DNA from: Malaya genurostris
Lineage: Eukaryota > Arthropoda > Insecta > Diptera > Culicidae
Assembly (NCBI RefSeq): GCF_030247185.1
Contig: NC_080572.1
Location: 8,015,007-8,079,006, forward strand
Direction: 5' to 3'
DNA: 64,000 nt
In this document: positions 43,736 to 55,903 of the stretch, piece by piece
Layout of the letters: every line of letters begins with the position of its first letter
How positions within the stretch are numbered: position 1 is the stretch's first letter
Notes under the pieces: generated by a model
What the model saw: the letters and a program-made list of their open reading frames with translations, nothing else
Database searches by the model: none
Told to the model about the DNA's origin: nothing
Position numbers and translations under genes: made by a program

Positions 43736-44430
43736 TATATCATAAATTTCATTGAATCTCTACCAAGTGAGCTATCCTTAATTCTACCACAAGTGCCATA
43801 ACAAGACCCCTATCCACCAGAGAAGAGTCATTACTACAAATAGAGCGGTACTATTCTCCTTGCAACCGGGTTCAATTACATCCTCATTACAAAATATTTA
43901 CGACATCACGTTCCCCGGCATCATTTTCTGATATTGGTACGAGAATCTTCCCTTTTGATAGCAATCGTAAAATGCCTAACCCATAACCGGTGTGGACTCT
44001 GTGATAATCTGTGCTCTTCTTCCTTCTCATATAGTATAAACATTTAGAAGTTAATAAGGCTCGAAGCCGCCGTTACACCAACAGCATCGTTGATGATGCT
44101 GGTTTCGGAGGATTAATTCGTTGAATTTTGGGTTGTTAAACTTGAAGACTCCATTAAAAAAATTACGCTTGGAAAGTATAATATTCGAATTTATCAGATA
44201 ATTTAAACAGTAACAGGCATTTCACATCGCATCGATCAGTATTGTCCCGCCTCATATGTGGAACAATTCTTAACAGGTATATTTACACTGAGTGATACAC
44301 GAACCGACGAAAACAAGATGAGAAGACACGATTTCATCACGAACTGTACATGGGTTTCAATTCTACAACGTCTGTGAAATGAAACATCCTGCCGACACCA
44401 GCAACGTCACATTCGGTGATGTTATTGCAT
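43736..44430. other. No gene seen
   Basis: Intergenic or aPKC 5' intron sequence; nothing recognised. Confidence 0.3.
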
Positions 44431-44451
44431 CGAGAGAGAGAGAGAGAGAGA
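44431..44451 (+). repeat. (GA)n microsatellite
   Basis: About ten uninterrupted GA units following CATC. Confidence 0.9.
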
Positions 44452-44759
44452 TGAATAAAAACAATATGCCAAAAACGCAAGCAAAACGTTGGTTCTAAAA
44501 AGAATTCGGTTGTAGGAGGCTAAATGTTTGAAATGTTTGTGCCTTGGGCCAAATGTCAACAAATTTTCAAGTTCAATTTTCATGTATAAACTACAAAAGA
44601 ATCTGATTGTTATAAAAATATCCAGCAAAAAATGGCTACATATTGTAATTATTGCTCCATCATCTCCCACAATGCAATGAACATTATCAACTATCAGCTA
44701 TATTTGAAAAAGAAAAATTAGCCAAGAATTTCTTTTTGTAAAATTGATTTTAAAAGGTT

Positions 44760-45250
44760 TTTGTCTTTCTCATATATAAATGTTATGCAATCACTGTGAA
44801 AACCGATTTTACATATACCATTCGAACTAATTCGATGAGATCAATAAATATCGGTTAGTTTAGAAAAAATAATTTTAAGGTTTTTTTTTCATAAATGACA
44901 TTGTCAAAGAACTACAATTTTCTTGAAAATTATTTATAAATAATCTCACTTCAGTTATAGCGGTACTCAGTTTTCAGTTCCGGAAGAACTGGAAATACTG
45001 ATAAATAACTTTAAAACGGAACTCACTAAAATTTATCAGAGTTGGTGAGACTGGTTTTCACAAACTTATCTTCAAATTTATTTCAACGAACTTTAATTAG
45101 ATGTACTTGTATTGTTTGGCCACAGACAAACATCATTCCAAAATCAATATTGATGAAAGAATTACGTCCAATATTGTCCTTTGAATGGGATCCGCTTCTT
45201 CGTACTTTAGTTCGATGAACACGTGTTCTTTTCAATTTCCGCAATAAAAA
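44760..45250 (+). repeat. Dispersed repeat fragment (same family as 46465-48527)
   Basis: It begins with the shared terminus (TCTTTCTCATATATAAATG, GCAATCACTGTGAAAACCG) and contains the CAGTTCCGGAAG-type phrase. It is degraded and short. Confidence 0.5.
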
Positions 45251-46464
45251 AATTACATTGTCACAGCCATAACATTATGGGTAGCGCAGGGTGTACACAA
45301 AAACAAACTGCAAAAAGTTTATTAGTAGTCAGTTTAGTAAGTATAAAATAAGAAAAAAATCTAAATCAGTCAGTGTCACTTGAGGAATTGAAAGAATATC
45401 ATCAGAGTCAAGGTTACAATGTTTTTCTGCAGCTCAATGAAGATATTAGCTAACTATCATCTCTGGTTTTGCTAATCAAACGTCACAGTAAGCGTCGAAA
45501 TTATTTCCGCAATTACTTGCAAATGACAATTGAGGCAATTATGACTTCGAAATGAAGTGTTGAATAAACAAACTTCTGTAATGTAAGGTTAATCCGCCAT
45601 TCAAGTTTATTTCCCATTATTTACTCTATTAAAAACAAAACCAGATACCAGTGTTAAAACAATATTGCAGAACCAAGTGTTTGTGTTTTTATTATTTTTT
45701 TTTCCACCTGGAATAAATCAGTTTCTACACGTTACAACAAACACCCATTCCTCTGAACGAAAAACAACAATTCATAAAATCTTTTCCCAACGTGCTTATC
45801 ACCATTTCTGTGACAACAACATGGTTATCAAGCCATAGTTAAAAGCAAATATTAGCCGACGCGTGAGAAAAGGATTGCCTTGTCGTTATGAAGGGGTCGG
45901 GAATGTATAATATAGTTCCACCCTTTCAGCGAACCTTGAAAAAGTCCTTCGTCGACAAAACAGGATGTCCCATCAGTCGACACAGCTCGCCTACAGTCAG
46001 TCCTTCGATTTTGTAACAATGTGTGGAAATCAGCAGAAGTTACACAGTTAACGACCGACTCATTCGCCCGTTTCATAATGGTAATGCGTTCGCTCATCAC
46101 CCGGACCCCATTACAGAGGGATGGCACATGTATTAGCGAAAACGTGGCAACCGATTTCCGCCCATATTATCGTACCGAATGGAATTCACTCTGCACCAGT
46201 GCCAGGTTGGGTGAAAATGCTTTAACATATAGTTGACTACGAAGATTTTTTTGAAATCTCTTGAAAAACAGAGTCTAAGTTCTTAGATATTCATGTCTGC
46301 ATATATCGATAAACACTTCTTCTAAGAGAAATGTCAATATGATCAAATTAATTGCATTCGATCTGTAGAATCATATTATAGTGTTGAAATAACTAAATAA
46401 GTTTTGCAAATGCCCTTAAACGTCTATGTTAGCTGCACAAACATAAAAATTAAATATGCTCTTG
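45251..46464. other. No gene recognised
   Basis: Contains a GC-richer patch at 45850-46235 open on both strands (frames 45852-46127 on -, 46021-46236 on +). No domain, no conserved splice structure and no repeat identity were recognised. Confidence 0.25.
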
Positions 46465-48527
46465 TTTTGCCTTTCTCATATAGAACGGTTAAGCAATCAC
46501 TGTGCAAACCGACTTTTGAACCAAGGCCCGGAGGGCCGAGTGTCATACACCATTCGACTCAGTTCGTCGAGTACGCAAAATGTTTGTATGTGTGTGTGTG
46601 CGCATGTATGTATGCAACATTATTTGGCACTCACTTTTCTCGGAGATGGCTAAACCGATTGTCATGAACTTAGATGAATGAACGGTCTTGTAACCCCACA
46701 CAAAGTTTCTGAATTTTATTCGAATCCGACTTCCGGCTCCGGAATTATAGGGTGATGTGTGCAAAAAAATGAAAATAGGTGCAATAAATTTTCTCAGAGA
46801 CGGCTGAACCGATTCTCACAAACTTAGATTCAAATGAAAGGTACAATAGTCCTATTTGAGATATCCGTATCCCAACACTTGGGATATTGGACTTTTCTTT
46901 TTTACAAATTATAAGTCAACTCAAGTCTGAATCTGAATCACACTTTATTCAAATTTAACTCTACTTTTTATACCTAACTTTCTCTTCTCCATTTTCTTAT
47001 GGTGGTAGGGGAAGTAAGAATACATAAGTATTAGTCAATCGCGTGGCTTCGCGAGGCCATGTTTGATGACGGAGAGAGATAAGAGTGTGACAATCAGAAG
47101 CGAGTAATTTTAAGTTTGTTTAATCTGTTCGAAAGAGCGGTTCTTGTCGTGAGTGTACGGGTGTACTAGACTTGAATTGGTAAGTTACTGTCTTACGATA
47201 CATGTTTTGTTATGCTTAGGGCAGCATTTCTTGGTTGACACCCGAAACCATTGTATCTGCTTTATGTTCGTATTTATTTTGTGTGTCAAGAAGGTTGTTT
47301 ACAGGTGGTATACAGAAAGAAAAGATGGAACTTACACGACATGTAAACCAATAGTACTATTAAACAGACATCAGTTGAAACTAAAATCTGATTTAAAACC
47401 ATGATTGATGTAAAATTACATTGAAATACATTTACTTTTTAATTGAACAAGGCTGTATATTTACAAATCGCTTAGTATTGTTATGTAATTTTCAATTCAA
47501 TTACCTGCTCCAAATATGTGCATGAAAATAAATGCAAATTCACAAAATATTTTTATCTGTGTAAATGATACATGCTTACAAGGGTGCTTGGGAAAGTGTC
47601 AGCGTTTTGTGTTGTCAGTTTTATTTCGATGAGCGGGTATGAGCATGATTTTAAGTGTTTCGATAAGGGTGGTCTTTGGTGCGTGGGAACGTTATCTTAT
47701 ATTGTGCGAGAGTAGTCATGTTACACCTATACAAAGTTCCTGTATTTCATTTTGATCCGGTTTTGATCCGGTTGCGAAGTTACAGGGTAATTAGTGCACA
47801 AAATCTTATTTCAAATTGCTTCTTCTCTTTTCTCAGAGATGGCATGACCGATTTCAATAAACTTAGATTCAAATCAAAGGTCTCATGGTCTCATACAAAA
47901 CTTCCAAATTTCATTCAAATCCGACTTCCAATTCCGGACTTAATGGGGGGAAGTGTGTTAAAAATTGGATACTGTCACTTGAAGCGACGAAACAAAAATC
48001 TTTAAAAAAATTTGCCTTGAAACTATTCCAATCGGTAGCCACTGTCAATAGACAACCAAACAAACCGATTCCGGCTATGCTGGTTCTGGGTTTCTGATTC
48101 CGGAGGCACTGGAACTAAAACGTAAAAAAATTCTAAACCTGCCTCAAAATTATTACAATCGATAGTCATTGTCAGTAGATGGCCAAACATTAATTTGACT
48201 TTCCTCGTTCTTGGGTTTTCGATTAACGACCGGAGATTGTAGCCATGAACTCAAAAATGGATCCCAGCCACTTTTCTTGAACCAACTTCGATTATACCGA
48301 TTCCCAGATTCGGGTTTCGGAAGCATCTGTAATAGTGGTACTCTTTTCGTTTTCTCAGAGATGGCCTAACCAACTAGAGTACTGTTTCACTCTGTAGGTT
48401 ATAACATTTATTGACAAATCTTTTTGTTTTTCAAGAAGTAAAGAAACTTATTTTGAAGAATACCACACATTTAAATGAAAGATATGAAAAAGGCATCATT
48501 ACACCACTAAAGGGATTAAAACAGGTT
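46465..48527 (+). repeat. Dispersed mosquito repeat, copy B (interrupted)
   Basis: Begins TTTTGCCTTTCTCATATAG and GCAATCACTGTGCAAACCG, carries several modules with TCCGACTTCC..GG and TTTCTCAGAGATGG phrases, and ends AGGCATCATTACACCACTAA then TTAAAACAGGTTTT. Copy C (52523-53366) has the same two ends and modules in reverse-complement order, which defines the full unit. Copy B is split by the solo-LTR-like insertion at 46856-47725. Another boundary block (CACTTGAAGCG) recurs within it. Confidence 0.7.
46856..47725 (+). mobile_element. Solo-LTR-like insertion with 5-bp target duplication
   Basis: It interrupts repeat copy B at a point where copy C is continuous. The 870-bp insert is flanked by CCTAT (46851-46855 and 47726-47730), begins TTGAGATATCC followed by a short palindrome around ATCCCAACACTTGGGAT and ends GTCATGTTACA. 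A 5-bp duplication and TG...CA-like ends fit a lone LTR, for example of the Pao/Bel or Gypsy type. No gag/pol is present. The frame at 47153-47404 lies inside it and is not a gene. Confidence 0.6.
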
Positions 48528-49106
48528 TTTATTATTTTATTATTATTTTTTTATTTATGAATAGGTATAATATTTTTCCGATAAGAGGTATTATTTTGAT
48601 TTTCAAACAAAAATTGCCTTCCGAATAAGTCAGAGCCAAATAGAAAAATGTTGGACTATCGTCAAATTGAACAGTGCAAAACTTGATGAAGTTGAATTAT
48701 TTGCTTGACAATTTGCATTCTCTAAGAAGGAAGCTTAAGGAAATATCTTTTTTTTATTATGTAAGGGTTGAACTCGAAAACACATGACTTGATTTTTAAT
48801 ACATTTGATAGTAACAACTTTTTGAATTTTGTATTCCTGTATTTTCTGGATAGAGGGTCACAGCAGAGCGTTAATTCCAAATGCTTGAAAAACCCAAGAG
48901 TGTAGACAAATTGTAGACAGCAAAAAGTTCTCAGAAATCGCTAAAAATATGATCGTGAAGTATGAATAACGATATGTCAAATAATCCACCAGGAGAAATT
49001 AATGATGAAATTCTTTCACTTCTATGCATAGTAAATTTGCAACGGTACTCCACAATCCAAGACAGATCAATCACGACCAAAAAACAGCACTTTCATATTT
49101 CTATTT
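48528..49106. other. Lipase downstream flank, no gene seen
   Basis: AT-rich; the part near 49100 is expected to be lipase 3' UTR on -. An AATAAA on - overlaps the lipase stop codon itself. Confidence 0.35.
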
Positions 49107-50438
49107 TTATTCCAGAATCCACCGAATTACTTCCTTGTAAACAATCTCAAACGCGGAATCACCGTAAATAAAATCCGAATGCTGCAACCGATCGTACGGG
49201 CGCTGCCTTACCTTGGCACAGTTGATCAGCTTCGAAGCTAGTTTTTGAACACCGGTTGGATCTACTATTTTATCACTCAAACCGTAATGAATGTTTACCG
49301 GAACCGTTACCCGGTCAAGCCGATAATCGGGAGGAGTTTGGGTACCGTACAGCCGCAAGTTTCCTTTCACACCATAATCGAACAGAGCGAATCGCTTGCT
49401 CCAGATGAGCTGGGCAAAGTGAAGCAGCTCCTTCATTGAGCCTCCCGCCGGCATACCCGGGTAGATCCGGTCGATCCAGGTCCGATTCATTCCGACGCTC
49501 TCGCCGGCTATGATCTGGTAGTAAAGGTCCAGACAAGCTTCTTTCTGTTTTTCGCAGGCTTGTATTGTGAGATGATTCGTAGCGTACAATGCATAGGCAG
49601 ACTGCAAAGCCAATTCGAGCAATTAGAACTGTAGATGGTTCCTATTGAAATGAAACAACACTCACCGGAATTATTTTCGCCAACTTTTTTATAGGCAGTG
49701 CCACGAAACGGTACCAAGTGTTGGACACAAACACGCCCGGACTCATTGCATCCAAGTAGCTAAGCTTTTCGTTGTACTCTGGACGCGATGAAAGCAGAAC
49801 CATGGCTACGGCACCTCCTTCCGAGTAAACGATCAACCGAAGTTTCGTTCGATTCGTTTCCCGTAGGACTTTGTCAATGGTGGCGGCGAGATCGTAGTAT
49901 CCTAGCTCATGCCAGCTATAGTTCCAAAACTCCTGGGAACAAGTGCAATACTTTGTATGCTGATGTGAGTTCTGCGTGGATCGAGAATTCGCAAGCCACA
50001 CGTCAAATCCCAGATCCACCAGTTGGTAAGCCAGTGATCGTTTCGGTCCCAAAACCAACCAATCCGCGGATGAGTGCAGAATTCCATGCTGAAGTAGAAT
50101 AACTTCACGGCTTGCGTTCACAGGCGGTCGCTGATCGCGCCAAATCCGGTAAATTTTGAGGACGTACCCATCTTCCGTCACGACACGGTGCGGTTCTCCG
50201 TGATAGCCATCGAACGCCAACAACTGGTCCTATGGAATATAAAACACAGCAACCTGCTAACTAAACAGTCAACAATTTGAAAACCGTTTCTCACCGTTCG
50301 TTCCCGGTTGAGCGGTAGTGAGTCGAGAAATGCATTGACCGGATCACACACGCAGTCGTTTCGGAGTAGCAAAGCATGCACCAGTTCCACACCCAACGTC
50401 AACAAACCACAACCGACGACGATCAACCGCGGAAACAT
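49107..50438 (-). CDS. Acid-lipase-like alpha/beta hydrolase (lipase 1/3 family), complete, 3 exons
   Basis: Exons 50295-50438, 49666-50223 and 49107-49601 on - give 398 aa, the usual length of insect acid lipases. All introns are GT-AG in phase 0 (71 and 64 bp). The start at 50438 was chosen because it opens a signal peptide (FPRLIVVGCGLLTLGVELVHA); an upstream in-frame ATG exists at 50537. Landmarks: GYHGEPHRVVTEDGYVLKIY, the oxyanion-hole segment LLQHGILHSSADWLVLGP, FWNYSWHELGYYDL, the nucleophile region VYSEGGAV, then the acid in HYGLSDKIVDP and the His in LQHSDFIYG. The family consensus around the nucleophile is GHSQG; here the first Gly is Val and the Gln is Glu, so activity may be altered, though Ser, Asp and His are all present. 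The protein is probably secreted or lysosomal and hydrolyses neutral lipid esters. It lies on the same strand as aPKC and upstream of its known exons. Confidence 0.93.
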
Positions 50439-50538
50439 TTTGGCCTGTTTGATGATCTGAACATGGAAAGAATATGATGTGTACAGAACTCTGGTTGGTT
50501 TTTGGACAACTGCCACCCAGCCTGATTTGTTTGCCACC

Positions 50539-50564
50539 GGTGATGATGATGATGATGATGATGA
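50539..50564 (+). repeat. (GAT)n microsatellite
   Basis: About eight GAT units, 100 nt upstream of the lipase start; the only trinucleotide array of this length in the window. Confidence 0.9.
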
Positions 50565-51719
50565 TTACTATGATTGTCGCTGGGAAGCCAAGATCACGAA
50601 TACCATTACCAACCCCAATAACCGAACCGCCATCCGTCCTGGTTGGTAGTCCGAGTCATGTGCGCGACATTAGAGACTAATCGATTGAAATGTTGCCGAC
50701 TCGAAAACCGGCGCTGGTACAATATTTTTTTTGTCTCGCCCTGGCTCTCATCTTCCGCTGTGCCTGTGGCAGCGGAGAAACGTGTATACGGAAACTTTTT
50801 TTTCGGCAATTTGTTGATGTTCTCTTTACCGGCACGTACTTAGAGTGAATGAATGTATAATTGCGTTTAGATCTTCAGATTACGTACGTACACCGCCAGC
50901 GCAATTATACCGAACTTGACCTTGGCTATCTCGACGTGGTACTACCGCGTAAGTTGAGCCAGAAGAGTCTCGCCGTCTCTGGAAACAGGTCAGCCAATAT
51001 TTCACACCTTGTTCCACGACCACCATCAACCAGCCTTTCTAGATCGATCAAACACCACTCTTCGTGAAGCGATGTTTTGAGAACACACTACCGTCTCAAT
51101 ACCGGTTGTCCTCTTGAGGAATCGACCATCCGGTAGAAGTTTGCTGAATTATCTAATGTGCACTTCGAGGGAATTGTCGTCGAAGGTAAACGTGCACCGC
51201 TCATCAGCCCCTTCAAACAACCGGCAAACGGGTATCGACAGATCAAAGTCAATCGGAAGAAGCACCACAGCTTCACGTGCCGTAGCAGATCACGGACAAC
51301 GACGATTCAATTATAGCAACGTAGTGCATAACTTCACACTTAACTGACTTGGCATAATCAATTTTCTAAAGATGACATAGTGGTGATCGTTCCATGATTT
51401 TCGTTCCACGTCAAAAGTGTATGCAAATCGATTTTTACTGCCGCAAATTTGGCATTCTTTTGGCGCGGAGATCTTCTCAATTCTTCGCGTTGAATCAGAC
51501 TTACAGCAAATATTGAAACCGTTTTCAAACAAGGAAGTTAACTATTGGAATTGACAACAGCCTTATCTGGACTGCCGAGTACGATCGCTATTCGTGAGGT
51601 ATTCTGAACTAATTCTGTCTTTTGAATAAAAGCGCGGAAGTAAACTAGCATAACCTACATATTGAAATAATTTTGAGCCAAAATCAGAATATTTTCCTTT
51701 CTGTATCGTCGCTATGTAC
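50565..51719. other. Lipase upstream region; GC-richer patch with open frames
   Basis: 50850-51335 is GC-richer than its surroundings and open on both strands: + frames 50861-51067 and 51114-51347, and a - frame of about 46 codons ending TFTFDDNSLEVHIR near 51155. None matches a family I know. It may be an old coding remnant, an upstream exon or a regulatory CpG-rich stretch. Confidence 0.25.
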
Positions 51720-52500
51720 GACGGATTAAAATTTCGAATACTCATCACCCTGTAATTCTAAACCCGGAAATCAAATGCGGGCAAAGGAACTCTGCATATT
51801 ACCCCGTATGACATTTCATTTGAATCTAAGTTAGATGAAAGCTCTCGAGTAGAAAAGTTTGTAAGTTCCATTTTGGAGTGTCCGGCCACTATATCCGGGA
51901 CCGGTACAGTTGATATGAGTTTGTGTGCCTATCAACATACCAGATTTGTGCACTACAGGAAATAATTCACATTTTCTTCTATAAAAGCAAACTATTGAAT
52001 TTACAATTTTTTCTCTCATCTCCCTATAGTTCCGGAACTGGAAGTCGGATCCGGATGACATTCAGGAATTCCGTATGAGATTACAAGACTTTTCATTTGA
52101 ATATCATACCGTCACTTGAAGCGGCGAAACAAAAAATATAAAAAATAGTAAACTGAGCTCAAAACTATTCCAAAGGGTAGTCATTGTCATCAGACGGGCA
52201 ATCAAACCGATTCCCGGTTCTCGATTCTAGTAGCACCAAAAATAATGGTCATATACTCCAAAATGGAACTCAATCACATCCCAAAGTCCTAGAAGCTTAG
52301 CCGATTTTTACAATCTTAGTTTCATATAAAAGGTATTATGGCCCCATACAAAACTCCTGAATTTTGTTCGATGCGACTTTCGGATCCGGACGTTGATTGG
52401 TGTATAAAATGTCAAAGCGTCGTTTCAATTACGATTTCAAAATCGTATAAAATCTTCTAAATTTGACTAAAAACTAACAGACATTGTTGGTCATGTTAGT
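51720..52500 (-). repeat. Dispersed repeat fragment (CCGGAA-module family)
   Basis: Contains modules with CACCCTGTAATTCTAAACCC, GTTCCGGAACTGGAAGTCGG and GAATCTAAGTT, and a CACTTGAAGCGGCGAAACAA block also present in copy B. Orientation is that of copy C, next to which it lies. Confidence 0.55.
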
Positions 52501-52522
52501 TGTGGCTTCAAATGGTTATAGT

Positions 52523-53366
52523 AAAACCTGTTTTAATCCACCTAGTGGTGTAACGATGCCTTTCTCATATCTCACATATTCTCATATATAAATGAGTGGT
52601 AGAACAAGGAAAGCCAAATTAATGTTTGGCCGCCTACTGAAAATAACTACCGATTGGAAAAGTTTTGAGGCAAGTTTAAACACTATTTTACTTTTCATTT
52701 CCGGTGTTTCCGGAATCAGAAAACGAGCACCAGCATAGCCGGAATCGGGTTGTTTGGTTGTCTATTGACAATGGCAAGTTAAGAATTTTTTTACGTGTTT
52801 AGTTTCACCACTTCAAGTGACAGTATCCAATTTTTAACACACTTCACACTATAATTCCGAAACCGGAAGTTGAATCCAGGTGAAATTTGAAAGTTTTGTA
52901 TGGACCATTGATTCTAAGTTTGTTGAAATCGGTCACGCCATCTCTGAGAAAAGTGAGGAAGTAATTTGAAAAAAGAATTCTTTCATTAATCACCCTGTAA
53001 CTCGGGAACCGGAAATCGGATCAAAATAAATTTCAGGAAATCTGTATAGGACAATTGTACCTTTCATTTGAATCTAAGTTTATTAGAATCGGTTCACCTG
53101 TCTCTGAGAAAAGTAAGTGCACTTATTTTCATTTTTTTTGCACATCACCCTGTAATTCCGGAACCAGAAGTCGGATTCGAATAAAATTCTAGAACTGTGT
53201 GTGGGGTTGCAAGACCTAAAATCTAAGTTCATGAAAATTGGTTTAGCCATCTCCGAGAAAAGTGAGTGCAAAAAAATGTTACATACACACACACTCGGTC
53301 CTCCGGGCCTCCGTTCAAAAGTCGGTTTTCACAGTGATTGCATAACCTTTCTATTTGAGAAAGGCA
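52523..53366 (-). repeat. Dispersed mosquito repeat, copy C (apparently full length)
   Basis: Starts AAACCTGTTTTAATCCACC and TAGTGGTGTAACGATGCC and ends GTTTTCACAGTGATTGCATA then TTTGAGAAAGGCAG. It is the reverse complement of copy B without its LTR-like insert, and is about 844 bp. It carries four modules (CCGGAACCGGAAGT, then CTCTGAGAAAAGTGAG). No protein is encoded. Confidence 0.75.
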
Positions 53367-54282
53367 GAACGATCAAACGTCAATCATGATCAATTTCGGA
53401 AAAAAGCATGCAAAGTGATCTTTTGTGACAGTCTATATGTCAAGAAAGTGTCATTCAAATTTGAGACGGTGCTGCCAATATTTGTTCGAGTTGACACTAA
53501 TGGTCAACGTTTCAAAGGTTATACTTTCATCGTCAAGGCAACTATAAAATTATATATCAGTTAGTCATACAATTTTCCACAAAATGTATTCACAAGGCTA
53601 CAAAATGTCGTACCCCTTTTCAAAATAATCTTGAAATTAATTATATTTCATTAAGGTGTGTGATTCATGTTGCTTTAGGTAAGAGTAAAAGTAACCGAAA
53701 TTTTGAGGTTTGGGAAAATGAATGATTTTTTTCGCACGTAATATCACTAGTCAGACCAAATTAGCTCAAATTACACGTTTTCCTGATTATCTGGAGATTT
53801 GTACATTACCATGGTATCTCAAAATCTTTCTGAGAACAGAAACACAGAAAGGACTTGTGTAGTGGGTACAATCGGAAGGCAGAATATAAAAATATATATT
53901 CCAATACTCGAGAGGATGCTTAATCAATGTTGCACACATTCTTCATAAACTTAATTCTTTCATTCATCTTCAGGGCGACCTTTCTTATATTACTTGCACT
54001 CGTCTCATTGAAGAAGAGCGAAGAGTAAAAATGAATAAGCAATAAAGAATACTTTGTTGAAATCAATAATCTACATTATCTCTAGATTGATAAGGTTACT
54101 GAAGTAAAATTCCTATGGTAGATGGCTTCTGGTTCCAAGGTACATAAACCGAAGTGTATTTTGACATTGGTGTCGCACATTTTTTCGCTACGTATTGTTT
54201 CACCTATAGACAGCAGTTTGCAAAAGGATATCACATACAGTAAATTCCAGAGCTAATTTGAGGATGTTAAACAAGAATAAGC
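53367..54282. other. No gene seen
   Basis: AT-rich sequence with no recognised coding or repeat structure. Confidence 0.3.
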
Positions 54283-54370
54283 GCAGGGCGCCGGTATTAC
54301 AACTCAGCCTGGAAGGATTCTTAGTGTCAGTAAAATCAGTAACTAGCCATTCTAAGTGATTCTCAGTGTC
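54283..54370 (+). mobile_element. tRNA-related SINE fragment
   Basis: GCGCAGGGCGCCGGTATTAC, then CAGCCTGGAAGGATTC and TTAGTGTCAGTA, in the order of the SINE at 63085 but heavily truncated. Confidence 0.55.
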
Positions 54371-55716
54371 CCATTTTGCCCTATTAACTTACCATTTTAC
54401 TTCACGGTGGGGTAAAATGGTAAAAAATTACACTTCCCAAAAGAGCCCCTAACGTGATTGTTACGAGTTGCAATCACAAAATATTATCAACGATAATAGA
54501 GGAGAGATGACCTTACAAAATGAATATAATATATGTATGTGAGTGACAATTCGACATCCTAAAAAGAGATAAATGCTAAAAATTTACCTTTTGTTCCAGT
54601 CTCCCCTACTAACGGAAAACCAGAATCTTCATATACATTCTTCGTTGCTGTTGTACATCGTTCTATACATTCGTTTGTCGAACGTTCTTTGCCGTATTAC
54701 TCGATTTGGATCGAACATCTTTTTGCAACGATATTTGGATTCGATTCGATTAGTGCCAAAACTACTAGCAAGTTGTGAAAAGTTGTATTTGGATAGACAA
54801 TGCTTTGATTAAAAACTGTGAGGGTCAGCTAATGCGTCAGTGAGGGTCAGCTAGTCAGCGAAAGGGTATTTGAGATTTGAAGTGGTTGATAAGTTAAACG
54901 CACAAAAATGCGTGCAGGTATACTGAACGTGCTTAGCCATATCAACCTTTGACAACTTCAATACGATGTTTTTTTGTTTCAGATAAACAGAACATCGTGA
55001 ATCAACGCAGCAATGGAGCACCTCTTTTTATGCGTGTTTCTGTTAATCGGTGTATCTCCGAAAATATTCTGTGTAATGACTTCGGAAAATTTCCAATGAT
55101 TGTTTAAATGTATTCAAAACTGATATAAAATATAACAATTATTTGTTTCAATAGTTTTACGAACAAAATCCTTTCAGTAATTAACAAATGGTATGCTTCA
55201 GTGATCAACAAATGATAGGATAAAATTGCCGCTAATGTAGATGAGCATAGGACCCAATAGATGAAACCTGATATTTCAAGAATAATTCGTTTTCCAATCA
55301 TAACTCAAACGGTTAGCTTTTGTTACAAGTGCTATAAGAACCCTTCAATTGATGTCATACGTCTAGAAATGAAGAGAATCAAGCTTTATAGTAATGAAAT
55401 AACAGAAAATGACTTCTTTGACGTCATCTAAGATAGGAAAATTTAATGAGCCGACAAGTTTTTCAGGAAAAAAAACATTTTTCATCACCCATTTGCTAAA
55501 AGCTTCTTTCAACTGTTTATCAAAGTTATTCGACCCGTCATTCATCGCACTCCCCACCACCTCATTATTTCTTTTCCGTTTGCCAGAGTATCATCAAAAC
55601 ATGAACATTGCTTTTCTTTTCTAATTCGAAATTTCACCAGAATCTCCCATCCTTTCCTATTGTTAGCGGCTGCTACACAAATCTATAAAATAAATATCCC
55701 ATTATTTTTCCCACAG
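54371..55716. other. Upstream of orphan exon, no exon recognised
   Basis: The + strand gene ending at 55903 must have upstream exons, but none was recognised here. A frame at 54573-54812 has no domain. Confidence 0.3.
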
Positions 55717-55903
55717 CCAACTCTGCCATTCATGCAAATGTCCCTGTGTGGCAAAGGGGACTATTGAACCGTTCAAACGACAACAATTCACCGCACTGAC
55801 CAATCTCCTGCCGCAAAGTGACAGAACGGTGAACGGATTATTGTGTACCGGGTTGAATCCTCCGAAAAAAAAGAACGACCCCGAAGATCACATCAAGCAG
55901 TGA
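55717..55903 (+). CDS. Terminal exon of an unidentified gene (Cys-cluster tail)
   Basis: After a textbook acceptor (pyrimidine-rich, TTTTTCCCACAG at 55705-55716) the exon completes one codon and encodes 61 residues to TGA: QLCHSCKCPCVAKGTIEPFK, then QQFTALTNLLPQSDRTVNGL, ending in a basic/acidic tail KKKNDPEDHIKQ. The CxxCxCxC cluster suggests metal binding or palmitoylation. Similar CKCP clusters occur at the edge of PET/LIM proteins, but the rest does not match those. An AATAAA lies at 56042-56047. Upstream exons were not found. The strong acceptor, coding composition and clean stop support a real gene. Confidence 0.5.

Noticed and set aside
45852..46236. GC-richer frames on both strands, considered as an aPKC PB1 exon or an independent gene
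   Set aside because: No PB1 signature (no basic Lys cluster or OPCA-like acidic motif), no convincing splice sites, and no family recognised.
47153..47404. 83-aa + strand frame
   Set aside because: Contained in the solo-LTR-like insertion and without domain similarity.
50861..51347. Frames upstream of the lipase considered as an extra exon
   Set aside because: No convincing acceptor/donor in the right phase and no similarity; the lipase already has a complete signal-peptide start at 50438.
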